Positions 1 through 13,070 of a stretch of 64,000 nucleotides of DNA are shown here, piece after piece (within the stretch, counting starts at the first letter, position 1; each line of letters starts with the position of its first letter). The notes beneath the pieces are model-generated. The model did not search any database. It had not been told where the DNA came from and was given only the letters and a program-made list of their open reading frames with translations. Origin of the DNA: Caprimulgus europaeus (lineage: Eukaryota; Chordata; Aves; Caprimulgiformes; Caprimulgidae). Where the stretch lies: positions 4,200,001-4,264,000 of the forward strand of contig OU015540.1 in assembly GCA_907165065.1 (NCBI GenBank), read 5' to 3'. Position numbers and translations under genes: made by a program.

Positions 1-2385
1 TCTGGATGTCTCCCCTCCTGAGGATGCCAGAGGTTCCTGGGTCTCTACCTCTTTCCCTGGGCTGCAAGATACACGTACTAAGAGCCAGCTACTCCTGATG
101 GCCAACAGGCAACTTGTGGCTCATCCCAGTGAGTGATGTGGTGGTTGCTGGATGACTTGATGGAGATGTGCTAGCAGCTGGGGGTACTGCACGGACCCTA
201 GGCTGGATTAACCACAGGAATCCAGCTCTGTTTGCAGTCTTGGATTGAAAAAGAAGTCATTAAAAGACTGAAGGCTTGAAGTGTCCGTGACTCAAAGGGC
301 TTCTGAGTTACAACAGATCAGAGCGAAGGTGGTGTGGGCAGCCCTCCTCGCCTCTTGGCAGCAGGACACAATCTCTCCTTGCATTGCCAGGAGCTGGGGT
401 TTTTTAAGACAAACAAGATGCTCAGGGTCTCCCCACTGCTCTGGGAATGTCACATGTGTCTCAGCTGGCTTTCTTCTTCCCTGCCTGCATCCCTACCAAC
501 ACCAGCATCTCCCAGTGCCTGGATCAGGCCAGAGGGATGGCAGTGCTGTCCTTGGGTTCTGACTCCTGTACCCACCAGAGGACAAGAGGTTCCTGTAGGA
601 TTGAGGTGTCCAATGTTTCTTAGACTCTTGCAACAAGGAGGGAAGCATCACAGTTGTCCTGGTCCTTGTGTTTGTTGAGCAAATGGCCAAAGGATGAAGA
701 GCTTTCCTCCAGGCTAAGGGACTGGGCTTGGGTCTTGGCCATTGTCTGCCTGAGTGGTGGGATGGATGTGGAGATATGGGGACAGCACAGGCACGTGAAG
801 GGCTTGGGGACATGCTGAGGGTTTGCTCAGATCTGTTCTCAGCCCAGAGCTGGTGTTTCCCTTGTGATGTCCATGGGGCTGGTGGTTACTGTCGTGGTGG
901 TGTGGAGCTCGGCCGACACAGGGTGCCCACTGCCCGGCCGAGGAGGCTGCGGGTGCTGCTGGTGGTTAATACCAACAGAGCATCCTCTTCCTCTCCCTGG
1001 GACATGTGGCAGGGTGGGGAGGACCTGGTCCAGGCTGGGTGGCCGTGTGGCCGCTCCGATAAGCCGCTCTGGTTTCTGCTGGGGCAGATTTACAGCCGGG
1101 GAGCCAGGGGTGGGGGCGGTGATTTACGGGGGCTCCAGGCGGCTGCTGCTTCCCTCTCTGGCAAGGTCTCGGTGGTTGCACCAGGTTTTACGGCTGCTGT
1201 GACTAAGCTGTGGGTGAGTGAAAGGCTCAGCCAAGGTCACCGTGTGGTGGGACACAGGTGGGAGCAGGTCTCTCTTGGCTGTGGCTTGGAGAATGTCCCC
1301 AGCCCAGCATGGGGAGGGCTGGGACCATCAGCCTTGTTGGGGAGGGCGCTGGTTTCATGGCAGCAGAGATGCTTTCAGCTCCTTGATCCCCAACCCCATG
1401 CACTGGAACCTACCAAAGACACAAGTGAGATGAGTTTGAGGTTCTCAGCTCTCAGACCCACGTGGGAGGCAACGTCCCCCCATGAGCATCACCAGCCCCA
1501 CTAAGTCATCCCTGCACTGCCCAGTTGCATTCCCACATGTCCCTTTGACACAGACCAAGCGATGCCAGGAGGGATGAGCTGTGTCAGGCAGAGAGGAGGA
1601 GGAGGAGGATGAGGAAGGAAAGGTTAGATGCCATCACTGCGCTCCCTTCCACGCACAAGCTCCTGCCCGGGCGAGCTCCCCAGCTCTTCTGTTTTGTTTT
1701 AGAGGCGGCGCGGGGGCCCCAGGGCCCTGCAAACCCTCTGTGCTCGGGGTTTTATTGGCATGTGGAAACAGTTTTGTCTGGTTTCAGATCTGGCTGATCA
1801 CTAACACCCCCCCGCCCCCCCGAAAAGGGCCGACAACCGCGGGCGGCTCCACCGCACTCGTCTTCCTCCTCTTTCTTTTTTCTCCCCATATTGTTCTTCA
1901 AAATCCCGGCTGCTGCTGTTCTCCCCCCTCCCTTTTCTCTCCTTCCACGTCAGCTGGGGCAGAAGTGTCTGCTTTGAGTAGAAAAACTCTTTTTTTTGTT
2001 GTTTGTACTCCCCCCTGCATCCTGGGGGTCTCAGGGTGCCTTGCTGTGCCCCATCCTCATCCTCTCAGGGCCATGCAAGGACAGGAGCATGAGGCAGTTC
2101 TGGGCACCCTTGATGGAGGGGGACCCTTGGCAGGGGTGAGGGCACCAGCATCTCCAGAGCCCATGTTTTTCCTCTCTGAGGCTGAGGACCACTGGTCTGA
2201 ATGTCCTGGGAGCTGGCAGGAGCCAGGTGAGGGTGAGGAGCAAGAAGTGGAGGAAGGCAGCGTGTGACACCCACGAGCAAGTCCCTTCTAGGCACAGGGA
2301 AAACCCTCCTGTGGGCTTTGTCCTCCACTGGGTGGGCTCTGGTGGCTCAGAAAGCAGTTTGTGTGATCTGGCACCTCCTTCTTCC
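1..2385. other. Intergenic DNA, no gene seen
   Basis: The sequence is GC-rich and open in several frames by chance. No ORF here has recognisable domains, and no chain of plausible exons is visible. T-rich and C-rich tracts occur near 1800-1960. The nearest upstream gene in other vertebrates is, from memory, FBXL18; no exon of it was recognised here. Confidence 0.6.
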
Positions 2386-2513
2386 AGCCAGGTTGGATGA
2401 GGCTTTGAGCAACCTGGTCTAGTGGAAGGTGTCCCTGCTGATGGCAGGGGGGTTGGGACTGGATGACCTTTAAGGTCTTTCCAACCCAAACCAGTCTGGG
2501 ATTCAATGATTCT
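2386..2513 (+). repeat. CR1 LINE 3' fragment, sense orientation
   Basis: The stretch matches the typical avian CR1 3' end read in sense: GGTTGGATGAGGCTTTGAGC, then the AACCTGGTCTAGTGGAAGGT stretch, the ACTGGATGACCTTTAAGGTC stretch and a terminal ATTCAATGATTC-type tail. It is severely 5' truncated, as most CR1 copies are, and has no coding capacity. Confidence 0.9.
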
Positions 2514-2649
2514 TCCCCAAACACCTCTCCAGGGGACCATGCCTCTGGGTGAGCATCTCCCTAGCTGATCACTTTCTTATTTTCTTTAGAAAAAATAATA
2601 CTAAATGCATGAGCAGCGATTCAGGGGAATACAGAGGCAATGTTGGTTA

Positions 2650-2830
2650 TCCCAGAATCCCAGACTGGTGGGGTTGGGAGGGACCTCAGGGGATCATCCA
2701 GTCCAACCCCCCTGCCAAAGCAGGGTCACCTCGAGCAGGTTGCACAGGACAGCATCCAGGTGGGTTTGAACATCTCCAGAGATGGAGACTCCACAAGCTC
2801 TTGGCATTGCTGAGGACCTCAGCCCAGCCG
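2650..2830 (-). repeat. CR1 LINE 3' fragment, antisense orientation
   Basis: It begins with the reverse complement of the CR1 tail (CCCAGAATCCCAGACTGG), followed by GGGACCTCAGGGGATCATCC and CAGTCCAACCCCCCTGCC, then a stretch about a basal GAACATCTCCAGAGATGGAG motif. The right-hand limit is approximate. It lies 136 bp from an oppositely oriented CR1 copy, tail to tail. Confidence 0.88.
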
Positions 2831-5091
2831 CAGGAGATGTTCTGGGTGATGGAACACCCCCCAGGGAACAGCCATGCAAATTTATTTCTCTTTTCTTCTT
2901 TTTTTACCTATTTGGTTGTTAGGAGGCAGGAGCAGTTGGCTCATGGAGGGAGCAGATTGTTAACTCAGAGTCAGGCAAAGCCTCGGTTGGTGGAGGACGG
3001 GAGTTTGCTGAAGCTCCTGGCTCAGGGGGTGGTTTGATGGGGACAGTGGCAGCGTGTGCTGGGACACCAGCTCTCGAGGGAGCTGGGAAAGGTGTTTGCT
3101 CTGGTCCCTGGGCACTGTGAGCTGCTGTGGAGTCTGGAGAGATCCTGGGAAGCAGGAAAGTGGTCACCAGCGCTGCCAAAGCTGCTCTCCACCACAGGAA
3201 GGAACATGGACCCTTGGTCAGGCTGCTGGGACAGTCACCACCAGCCCCAGGGAGACAGTAAATGTGAGTAAATTTAAACCCTTAAAATCACAAGATGAGC
3301 TTAAAAAATACAACCATGGGTTTGAATTTGGTTTTATTATTATTATTATTATTATTAGACACTTCAGTGTGTCTGGGTGTTTTCAGGAGCCACCTGCCAA
3401 GCTTTTCTCTGCAGCTGGGAGGTTTAGGGTCCTGTAGCTTGCAGTGGGGTGAGTTATTGCCGTTTCTTGTTGAAGGGAGAGGATTCCAGCCCCACTGCTG
3501 CCTGAGCACCCATGGCTGTGTCTTGGGAAAGCTGTCAGGCTGCCTTGTGTGGTTTGAGTCTCCTCCTTCACTGGTCTCTTCTTCTGGGAATGAGAGGTAG
3601 ATGGATCTGCCTGGGCAAGAGACAGAAGCTGATGCTCTTGCTGCTGTGGAGGGTCCAGGGAAGAGCCAAACCTCCCTGGGAGCAGCAGCCAGAGCCTGAG
3701 GAGCCTCAGCACAAGGTTGTTGTTCATTCCCTGCATCCCTGCAATCCTGCTCCTCCTCCTTTCTGCTGGCAGCATTGCTTCATCGCTCGAGAAAATGCAT
3801 TTTTTGCTTAAAATGAGTATATTTGGGCTTTTTCCCCTCTCTGCGTGTCTCCTGCTCTGGTCTGTGTGCAGGAGGCAGGGACCAGACCCTCAGGCTGATG
3901 ACTCTGGGTGAGTTAAGTCATGTGTGGGTGTCCCCACCACATGGGCTTGTGTGGCTGTAGAAAAGCCACTGAGGAGTCCTTCTGCTGAATGACCCAGGGA
4001 GACGCCTCATTACCACAGTTTGGGAGATAGGAATCCAAACAGCAATGTGAATTTCTTTTGCTCACGCTGTCTTTCCTTCAGCATCCTCTTCTACACATCT
4101 CCCAGCAGATGAATTTGCTGGTAGGAAACAGCAAACCCAGGGATGTCCAAGGGCTTTTGGCTGGAGGTGGAGCTGGGTGGTGGAAATCCCATGATCTGGT
4201 GCCTCCTCTGCATCCACCCGCTCACCTCTGCGTCACCCCCGGGGTCTGTTGTGTCTGTGGGTACTTCTTGCACCACAGATGCTGAATAATCCCAACCACC
4301 CCGCGTCCTCCCGAGCCATGGCCTCATCCTGACCATGATTTTTCCTGTTGTTTCAGGTATCACCTCCTTTCCCCAGGCTTTTCCTCAGCCCAACACCGAC
4401 TTGTCTGAATAATTCAACTACAAATTCGGGATGGTAAATAAATGCGGGGTAATTGCTAACAGCGCGCGGACGATCGGCTGCCGGGGGAAGACTGAACCCA
4501 TGGTGAATTATTTATCCCTTATGAATTATTTGCTTGTCCCTGTTACGGAAGAAAAGCTCCTTCCCAACCTTTGCCTGCTTAAATGGCCAGGCTGGGGGTG
4601 CTTCTCCTGGTGCTGACTCAGCCCTTTCCCTGTGGCTCCAGGTTTTCTCTGCCTGCAGCTCCTGCTGCCCACACTGCTCAGCAGGGAAGTGGCTCTGGGG
4701 ACCTGACTCCAGCCTTGTGCAGTTCCTCTGCTCCTCCCAGACCCACTGATGTGGGGCAGAGCAATCTGTGTGCCAAGCCCTGGGGTTGTCAGGACCTGAC
4801 CCCCATTTTTCAGCTGTGCTGGAGCTGTTCTGCTTCCCCATGGTGTGGCCAAGCCCTGGCATGATCCCACCAGGAGGTGAAGGCACCTTGCTGAGGGGCT
4901 CTTGCACCCTGTGCAGGCAGGAATCCCCCCAAAGCCCCTGTCTCCAGCACTGCAGGGAGAAGGTCTGGAAAGCATCAGGTCCTTGGGAAAAAGGCAGCTC
5001 AGCTCTGGAATGCTGCAGCTGATGGCTGAGCTGGACCCCATCCTCTGGTAATGGCACCAAGGAGAGTCTGTGTCTCTGTGTCTGGTGTCAC
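2831..5091. other. Intergenic DNA, no gene seen
   Basis: No coding signal. It contains a TTA microsatellite at 3334-3357 and otherwise mixed GC-rich sequence. The run around 4420-4520 (AATAATTCAACTAC to GGTGAATTATTTATCC) is more AT-rich than its surroundings and has TAATT/AATTA cores, which could be regulatory; this is only an impression. Confidence 0.5.
3334..3357 (+). repeat. (TTA)8 microsatellite
   Basis: Eight uninterrupted TTA units are followed by GAC. A simple sequence repeat, likely to be length-polymorphic. Confidence 0.95.
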
Positions 5092-5140
5092 ATAGCATAA
5101 TTTTGGTTGGAAAAGACCTTTAAGATCATCGAGTCCATAT
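5092..5140 (-). repeat. Short CR1 3' fragment
   Basis: TTTTGGTTGGAAAAGACCTT, followed by TAAGATCATCGAGTCC, is the reverse complement of the CR1 3' terminus. Only about 50 bp remain, so this is an old or very short insertion. Confidence 0.85.
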
Positions 5141-8100
5141 GGTGCTGCTGAGTGTTTTCAGTGTGTGGAGAAGCTCTGAGCAAGCATTTCTCTTTTGGGG
5201 GCAATGTGGGGGTGCCCCAAGGCAGCTCCAGCCACGCTGCAGGTGTCTGGTGGTGCACATCTCCTCCAGCTTTGGGTCACACGTGCATCCTTCAGGGTGG
5301 GTCCCCGGGTCTTACCCTCAAACCATCCCATAGCTGCAGGAATGAATCTCTCCATGGTGATCACACAGTGTTTTGTGATGGGAGGCTGAGCAGCTCTAGT
5401 TGGGGGTGATGGAAAGGGCTCCCTGGGTGCTCTGCCCACCTATGAGCCCTGGAAAGAGCAGTTGGTGCAGGGATGGAGTCAGGGATGCAGGTGGGGGGTT
5501 CCTGGGGGATGCTCACTGGATTAAATGCTCTAACACTGTGAACTGGTCCATGATGGTGTCACTCAGCCCATTCCAGAGCAAATGCCTCTGGGCTGAACCA
5601 GGTGCCAGGGAGCTTTGCCCCAGCCATGGGGTGATGGCCTCGCTGGCATCCCACTGCTCATTCCTCCTCCTGGAAACACAGAGAGAAATTGCCCTCAGAG
5701 GTGAGGAGCTGCCTGCCTGGGCTCATCAATCTCCATTTGCATCCAAAAAAAAAAGAAAAAAAGAAAAAAGAAAAGATTTAGGAGAAAGATCAATATTCAG
5801 AGTCTGTCTTTGGTGGGTTGGTTTGGTATTTTTTCACATGCTCCTCTGGGGGTGGGAAACTCGATGCAGATACTGGGAATAAATCCTCCTGGCTACCCAG
5901 GTGTAAATCAGGAGGCAGATGATGGATTTATGGGAGTCCCACCTGATTTACACCCCCCTGTCTGGTCCCTGCAGGTCAGCATGTGCCCCTGGGGAGGTGA
6001 AGTGCTGGATGGGGACTGGAGCCACCACCACACCTCCCACCACCAGCCCCCACCCCAGCATCCTGCTGCAGCCAAGGTGGGACTGGGGCTGCTGGGGTGT
6101 GTCTGGGTGAGTTTTCTTTGCTTTTTAAGCTCAGTTTGGGAAATTTCAGTATTTTTTGCTTTGCCCCTTTCTTCAGGGTTCAGCAAAGCACATCTGCTTG
6201 GACACCAGTCCCAATGCCCTGCTGTGGGCTGACTTCCTGACTTGGTGAAGAAAAAGGCTTCGGAGTCACTCCCAGTGATGCTCTCCTGCTCCATCCTTCC
6301 TTCTCCCCCATCCCAAGAGCCGGTGAGGACTTGCTGCCAGCAGAGTTGGTGTCTCCATGGAAGACAGGGAGACTCTTCCTTGGGAAAGTCCTTCTCTGAG
6401 GACTTTAGAAGGTCCCAGAGGTGATGATGTTGGGGTCTTGTCCCAGCTCTGGGACTCCTCTTACCAAACCATCCCGGGTTCCCAGCCGTGGCGGGGCTGG
6501 AGCCGGCGCAGGGGGGCTGTTGTTATTCCTCTCATGTAGCAGGAAGGATTTCTGTGAGTGCCATAAACCCATCACGTGGGCAGAGCCTGGGTGAGCTCTA
6601 ATTGCTTCTATTTGCATAATGAGGCGAGGCTCAGCATCCTGCTGGTATTTGAAAGACGAAAATCAAAATCAGCTCTAGATAAACAACTCTCCCCCCCCCA
6701 CCCCATCCCTACTCCCACTCCTAATTTGAGCATTTTCTCCCTTAATGCAGATTTTTCAGATTTTGGGTCTTCCTAGGAGCACCAAGACCCCCCCCCTTGG
6801 GACCCCTTCCCAGGGACCATGGGTGCTGGGTGGGGGGTGCTGCACCTCTGCCCTGGCTGCAGTGGTTTGGGGGTTTTCCTGGAGCCAGTGGTGGGGGACA
6901 TGGTGTGGAGGTGTCTGAACAGGAGCTGGAGAAGATCAGGGTGATCTTGTGCAGGGTAGGGGCTGGAAACGTGGAGCTCTAGGTGGAGCCAGGAGAGGGA
7001 CCTGGTTGGGGTGTGGGGTGCTGGAGGGTTTCCCCAAGTGGGAACCCCACAGGTGTCACTCCAGCCTGGTGTCACTGCAGCCAGTGAGGGGACCATCCCG
7101 CCCAGGGGACACGGGCCAGCCGGGTGCTGTCCCACTCACACACCCTGTGCTGGTCCCCAGTGTCCTGCTGCCATCTGGGGACTCACTAGGCAGGGACAGG
7201 ATGGGACAGGACCCTTCCTCTCCCGGGGTGGCAGGAAGGGCTTTCCTTGCACCCCAGGTGTCACTCACATTGGGGGATGCTCCTTGGGCCCATGGGGGAC
7301 CTGGATGAAGGGGTGATGTCCCCTGGCTGGGCTGTGACACCAGCCCCTGTCCCCAGGGGTGCTGCCCCTCTGGAAGCCCTTTTCCACACTCACCCACAGC
7401 CCAGGGGATCGGCAGCATCCCTGCTCCTTCTGTCCCCTTGGGTCCCCAAGGTCCTTCCCAGCAGCCAAATTCAGGTGTCCCCTTGGCCCTGAGGGGACCT
7501 CAGGAGCATCTCCAAGCCCTGCTTGGCCCCCACGGCTTTTGGGACTTGGAGGGGCCGTTCTGCTGGTGGAGGTGCCAGGGGGGTTTGCATACTTCATCCC
7601 TGGGGGGACGGTGCCTCGCTCACTTGAGGCTGGGTAGCAGACACTGTGCAGGAACAAGCAGTGTCCCTTCCCTGGAGACAAATCGGCTCCTTCCTCCTCC
7701 TCTTCCTCCCTGGTGCAGTGGCTGGTGTCCCCTGAACCCTTGGCTGCCCTTGGGGGGAGAAGTGCTGACTCCAGATGTTTCCCTAAATGAAAACCTGCTG
7801 CAAACAGCGCCCGTTTATTTCCATATCGAAGGAAAACGAAAGGTCTGTGACGGTGACAGTGAGGGACCTTCTTGCAGCCCCTGTTTGCAGCAGCAGCTGC
7901 CGTGCTGGCGGGAGAGTGGATGGACAGACAGACAGACACGTGGGGAAGCCGTGTCCCCCCTCCACCCCCTGGAGCAGCAGGGATGCTCTGCCAGGAGCTG
8001 GATGGGGTGGTGGGCTCTGTGGTGGGAACAGCCTGCTGAGCAGGGGTTGAGTTTGAGCATCCCGGCTCAGTTCACGGGGAAGGATGCTAACCGGGCAGCT

Positions 8101-11100
8101 CTGCCCTCAGCCCCCAAATCGGTGGTTTGGGGGGATGCATTGGCTGGGGGTGGGGGTCTGCCTCCTCCCTGTGTCCCTGCGGCTGGGTGGGGGGTGCTGG
8201 GGCTGGTCCCCACTGTGCTGGGTGTCCCCAGGGCTTCAGGGGAGCAAATGCAGCCCAGACAGCAGCTGGGAAGTGGTGGCTTGGTGCTGGCCTGGGCAAA
8301 GGGTCTGTGTCCTGGGCAAGGGGTCTCTGGTCCCTCCTGCCCCAGCAGCGAGAGGGTTTTTCCCCCTCCCACGTGGACAAGCAGCTCCCATGGCCCTTGC
8401 ACAGCTCTTATGCCCTGCCCAGGGTCTGGCACCCCACCAACAAATTTCCAAGAGCTTCCCGAGCTCCCTTGTCACCCCCATATTACCTTTGGGATTTGTC
8501 TTTAATTCTTATTTATTTCTTCACAGGTTTATCTCTGTCATTGCTGCTGTTCCTGGCCCTGGTTTCCCAGCAGTTTTGCTCTGCAGAGAGCTGCAGGTTG
8601 GCTATGAAATATGACAAAGCGTTCATTTAAATGCACACCATGATGTCGCCGAGTCCATTAGGGGAATTAATTTGAATGGTTGGCATTTAATAAACAGCCT
8701 CATCCCCCCTCTCCACACTTCCCCCCCTCCTTGCTGCCATCTCAGAAGGGTTAAAAAGAAACCACATGTGGATATTGGAGGGAGGGGGGAGCAGGTATCT
8801 GAGGGGGTTTTTTTGGGGGGGAATAATAAAAGAGAGCTGGTGTTGTAAGAGAAATTGCAGTTTGTTTTGTTCACGGTAAAAAAAAGCACATGTGGAAAAT
8901 GGGGAGGGGGGGGAGGAGGTGATCTGAGCAGTTTGGGTTCATGGGGTGTTTGGTGGATGTAGAAAACAGGGGGATGAAACGATGGTGGGGCCGGGGAGGA
9001 CACGCTGCGGCCGGGGGGTCCCAGCCTGACTCCAAACACGGCGGGCTGGGGGCAGGCGAGGGGGCTCGAGGGATGTTTCTCCCCATATGGTGTGTATTAC
9101 AAGCTCCTTTCTAGTTGTAAAGATTAATTTAAAGCCTTTCTCACCTCCCCCCCATCCTTCTTTCATTGACAAATGAACATCTGGGCTGAATGCTGCCCAG
9201 ATCCTAATCAAAGCATTTTTTCAGGGCCGTTGTCTGCCTTTCTGGCTATCTGCTTTTTGGATTCTCTGCAGTTTCAATGCACTTGGCAATTCAGCCTGTA
9301 AATACCCTGCTCTGGGATTTATGATTCAGGCTAATGTGATTTTTTTTTCTCTTTGCCTCTTGATTCGTTTGTTTGGTTTAGTTTAACGACATTTTCTTGT
9401 CTGTGCATAAGTTAGGGCACGAAGGGAATTTCCCCCTCCCACCCCCTCCCTTCTTTGCAGTGGGTTATTAACAATTAGCAAAAATGGCTTTTTTTTTTTG
9501 GGCTACGCTGCTGGTGGGGACACTGAGGGGGCAAAGCCAGCCCTGAATCCCTGTCAAGCATCCCCTGGTCATCCCAAACCATCTATTTTTTTTAATAGAA
9601 AGCTTGTTTTTTGAGGTTTTCCCAAGAAAGCAGCTTTCCAGTAAAGCAAAGCCAAGCCCTTTCCATGATGCTCAAGGGCTTCTCCAGCAGGGACAGGCAG
9701 AGTGAGCTGGAAAAGCTGTTTGATCCCCAAAACGATGCTTGACCAGCTGAGCAAGATGCCTGAAAACTGGGGAATGCTGTGGTTGGGGTCCCATTCCCCT
9801 CAGAGTTGATTTATTTTTTTTTCCCTGCAAGTTCCAATTTGGAAATTAAAAGATTAATATTTCAAACCCAGCTGGGAGGGTGAAGAAAATCTGTCATGTG
9901 CTACAGGAAAGGACGGGGCTTGAGCCTGGAGCTGGGGCAAAAAGGCAGAAAAGTCCCTTTAGAGCAAATGTTGGGACTTGCAGGGGACACAGCGTGGTTT
10001 GGTCTCCATCCCTGAATGAGAAGGGAGGTGGGAAACACAAAGATGATGAGATTTGGGATTTGCTCAGAAAATATTTCTTCCTGCAGCAAACCTTCCTCCT
10101 CGCCATGGGCTGCCCCTTCCCTCTGGTCAGGCCGGTTATTTACCCTGGCAGACACCCTAATAAAGGTGTGTGATTTCAGGCCATTTAAACCATCAAGGAG
10201 AGGTCTTGTTTATACAGCAAGTGCCCAAGGTAATGGTGATATTAATTAAAAATGTTCTCCAAAGTGAAAGGAAAAATCACTGTGGTGGAAAGCGTTTTGC
10301 TGCTCCTGCCTGGTTCTCCAGGACGAGGGGTATCCCGAGTTCCAGAGCATCCTCCGGTGATGCAGGCATGGGTACCATCCATCACCAGGACCATCTCCAC
10401 CTGGGGATGTTGCTGGGGAGGCTGAGCTTTGGCTGGGAAACCACAGCAGGTTTGGGATGGTGGTGGTTTACACCGATTTCCAGCTTGAAGCTGGTGTGCA
10501 GCTCAGATACTATGGGGAGCATCCTCGGTCAGGGTGGGCAGCAGTTTTGAGCAGATACAGATAATCCCCCAGCATGGACACTGGGCCTGTTTTTCAGGAA
10601 ACTCTGAATTTCCTGTGAATATGATGAACCAGGATGCAGCAGGAGGCAAGTCCCTGGATGTGGATTTGGGGACATGAAGAGCCAGAGCTGGACTCCCGAT
10701 GGGTATGAGGTTGAGGTGGCCCCAGCACTGACCCAGGATGAGGACAGCTGCCTGTGCAGAGCTCCTGAGGTAGAGAAACACATTCCCAAGCATCCTGAGT
10801 TGTCTCTGGGATGGCTTTTAATTTCTTTGCATTTTTGCTGCTGATTTTTACAATGCTCAGCACTTCTTGCCTCTTTTTTATTCCCTTCCCCTTCACTACT
10901 CCCCAAATGAGCAGCAAGCGTGGCCGCTGACCACGGCTCTTCCCAGCAAAGCCATCGCTGCCCTGTCACTCTCAAGGTCAAGGTGAATCCTGGCATTGGT
11001 CCCCAGCTGAGCCAGCACATCTGCAGGGTGAGAGCAGCCACCGGCAGCCCCGGGGCCAAGGTGAGGTGGATTTATGGGGTTTCATATCGACACTATTGAT

Positions 11101-13011
11101 CGTCTCTGGGAGGGGATGTGGGATGGAGGGTTGGATGCTGAGGTGCATCGTGGACGAGGAGGCTCTTTGGGGAGGGGGAGAAGGAAGGTGATGGTGTCCA
11201 GAGCTGCTGGGGAGCCATCCCCGATATCCCCATGGAGGAGGATGTGATACCCACCAGCTGCATCCCAAACCGCATCCCTAACCCCGTGCGTCGGGAGAGG
11301 GCAGCCGTGGCCGCTGCCCCGCTCCCAGCTGCCGCCGAGCAGAGATTTGCAGCTGAACTCTGCTCAGAAAGTCACTCGCAGCCTTTTCTCATTTCTTTCT
11401 GGTTTTAAGGCAGCTTCCAAATTCCTGAGCAGCCAAATCCTGGCTGAGGCTGCCAGGAAACCCGGCCAGCAACAAGTACGTGCCGTTTCTGTACCCACAA
11501 CACAGCCAGCATTGCTGTTATTCTGCGGGTGACGATGATGGGATGGAGCTCCAGCCCTCCCGGGGATACGATTCCATCCCGTCCCGGGCTGCAGCCAGAC
11601 CCCTGCCCTGGGTGCTGCCCCGGGGAGGGTGGTCAGGGCTGTGGTGTTGTGTCCCTTTAATTGCTGCCTTTTGATAAACCAACAAAAAATAACCCCACCC
11701 CACCCCAGATTCCCTAAACTCTCCTCGCCCTCCCCGTCACCTCCCGCTTTCCCAGCGCATGGGAGCACATCGGCTTTATCTGCTCCCGGTGGGATTTACG
11801 CTCCCCGGGATTTCCTGCGCTGCCTTTCACCGCGCTCGCCTCCTTCCCGCCGCCGATAAATCAAACCTGTTTGTTTCGGGTTGCTCCTTCGCTGTTTCTT
11901 TATTTAGTTTTATTTCTCTTCCCTGCTGTCACCTTCCTCGGTCCCCCAGGGTTTTGGGGGGCGGTGGTGGAGCAGCCCCGAGGCCACGGTGAAGGAACAC
12001 GTTGGGTGTCCATGTGAAATGTTGGTGGCTGGGGAAAAAAAAGTTGAGGGAATTGGGGAAAATCTTGAACCACTGGTACAGACTAAACATCGCTGCTCGT
12101 GTCTAAACACTGCAGGATGCGGCCCCGCTCCCGGAGGCCCTCGGCATTTGGGGATTTCCATGGAATCCATCCCAGCGTGATCCCAAAGCAATTTTACTGC
12201 CAGCCTTGGGAAAATCCCCTCAGCAAGGTCCAGCATCCCGAGCTGTCCCGGGGCTGAGCACAGTGCAGGGAAGGTGCACGGGGCTGCACACGCAGCATCC
12301 CCTGCCCGAGCATCCTCCCGGCCGTGATGGGGATCCAGCTCGGGCTGAGCCCACCCGTGGGATGCCTGATCTGGTCTTTCCACTGGTGACTCACGGAAAA
12401 AGATTTGTTTTGCAGCGGCCGCTCGGCATGACGGGTGTTTCTGCTTCCGTGCCTCATCCTTTTTTTTTTTTTTTTTTAAAAAAAAAGATCTTTGGTATGA
12501 AAACATCTGGGATCCTGACCTTCCCGCGGAGCTTGCCTCACCTGAAGGCATTTTTCCTCCTCCCGCATGTGTGCAGGGCTGGCTGTGCACACCAGTGCTC
12601 TGGTCACACTCCCAGGGTCGATTTTTTGGGGGTTTATTATTATTTTTGAGCAGCTCTTACACAACGGCGGAGGAAGCTTGGAGGGTTTCCACCACCCCAT
12701 GCCAGCTCCTTGCCTGCTGGTTTCAGCACGCCTGCCAGTGCTGCCGGCTGCACTGGGACCTCCCAAAGCCTCTGGCACAACCTGGGGTGATGGGCTGGGG
12801 ATGGGGTGTAAATAAACCGGGATGTTTCTGGATGTCCCTGTGTCCCCAAGGCCAGATAGGACAGGGCAAAGCAGGACCTCAGTTCAGCTCCTTGCTGCCT
12901 TGAAGGGAGCAAGCAGGATCCACCAGTAGATTTGGATTAAAACACTCAAAATGGTGAATGATGCTGATTTATGCTTTGGGTTCCCAGCACTGCACTGCTT
13001 TCCAAATTTTT
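5141..13011. other. Intergenic DNA, no gene seen
   Basis: No gene is supported. The longest open frame (7438-8505, 355 codons) is a compositional artefact without domains or splice context. Notable pieces: an A-rich tract at 5747-5776; a POU-type octamer ATTTGCAT at 6610-6617; an AT-rich block at about 9080-9440, unusually low in CpG, that might be a conserved element; CpG-rich patches near 11,270-11,350 and 11,760-11,870; and a long T-run running directly into an A-run at about 12,460-12,486. Confidence 0.5.
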
Positions 13012-13070
13012 CCTTCTTTCTCCCCAATTTTTCCCTTTTTTTCCCCAATTTTTCCCTCTTTTTCCCACCT
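13012..13070 (+). repeat. Pyrimidine tandem repeat (CCCCAATTTTTCCCTTTTTT type)
   Basis: About three copies of a roughly 20-bp unit built on CCCCAATTTTTCCCTTTTTT. Read on the other strand it is a GGGAAAAATTGGGG theme, resembling the purine arrays at 21,940 and 27,217. Confidence 0.8.

Noticed and set aside
728..1504. 258-codon ORF near the left edge
   Set aside because: No recognisable family or splice signals; looks like chance openness in GC-rich sequence.
7438..8505. 355-codon + strand ORF upstream of TNRC18
   Set aside because: Composition is Gly/Pro/Trp/Cys-rich from GC-rich DNA; no domain, no overlapping exon pattern, and several equal-quality frames overlap it.
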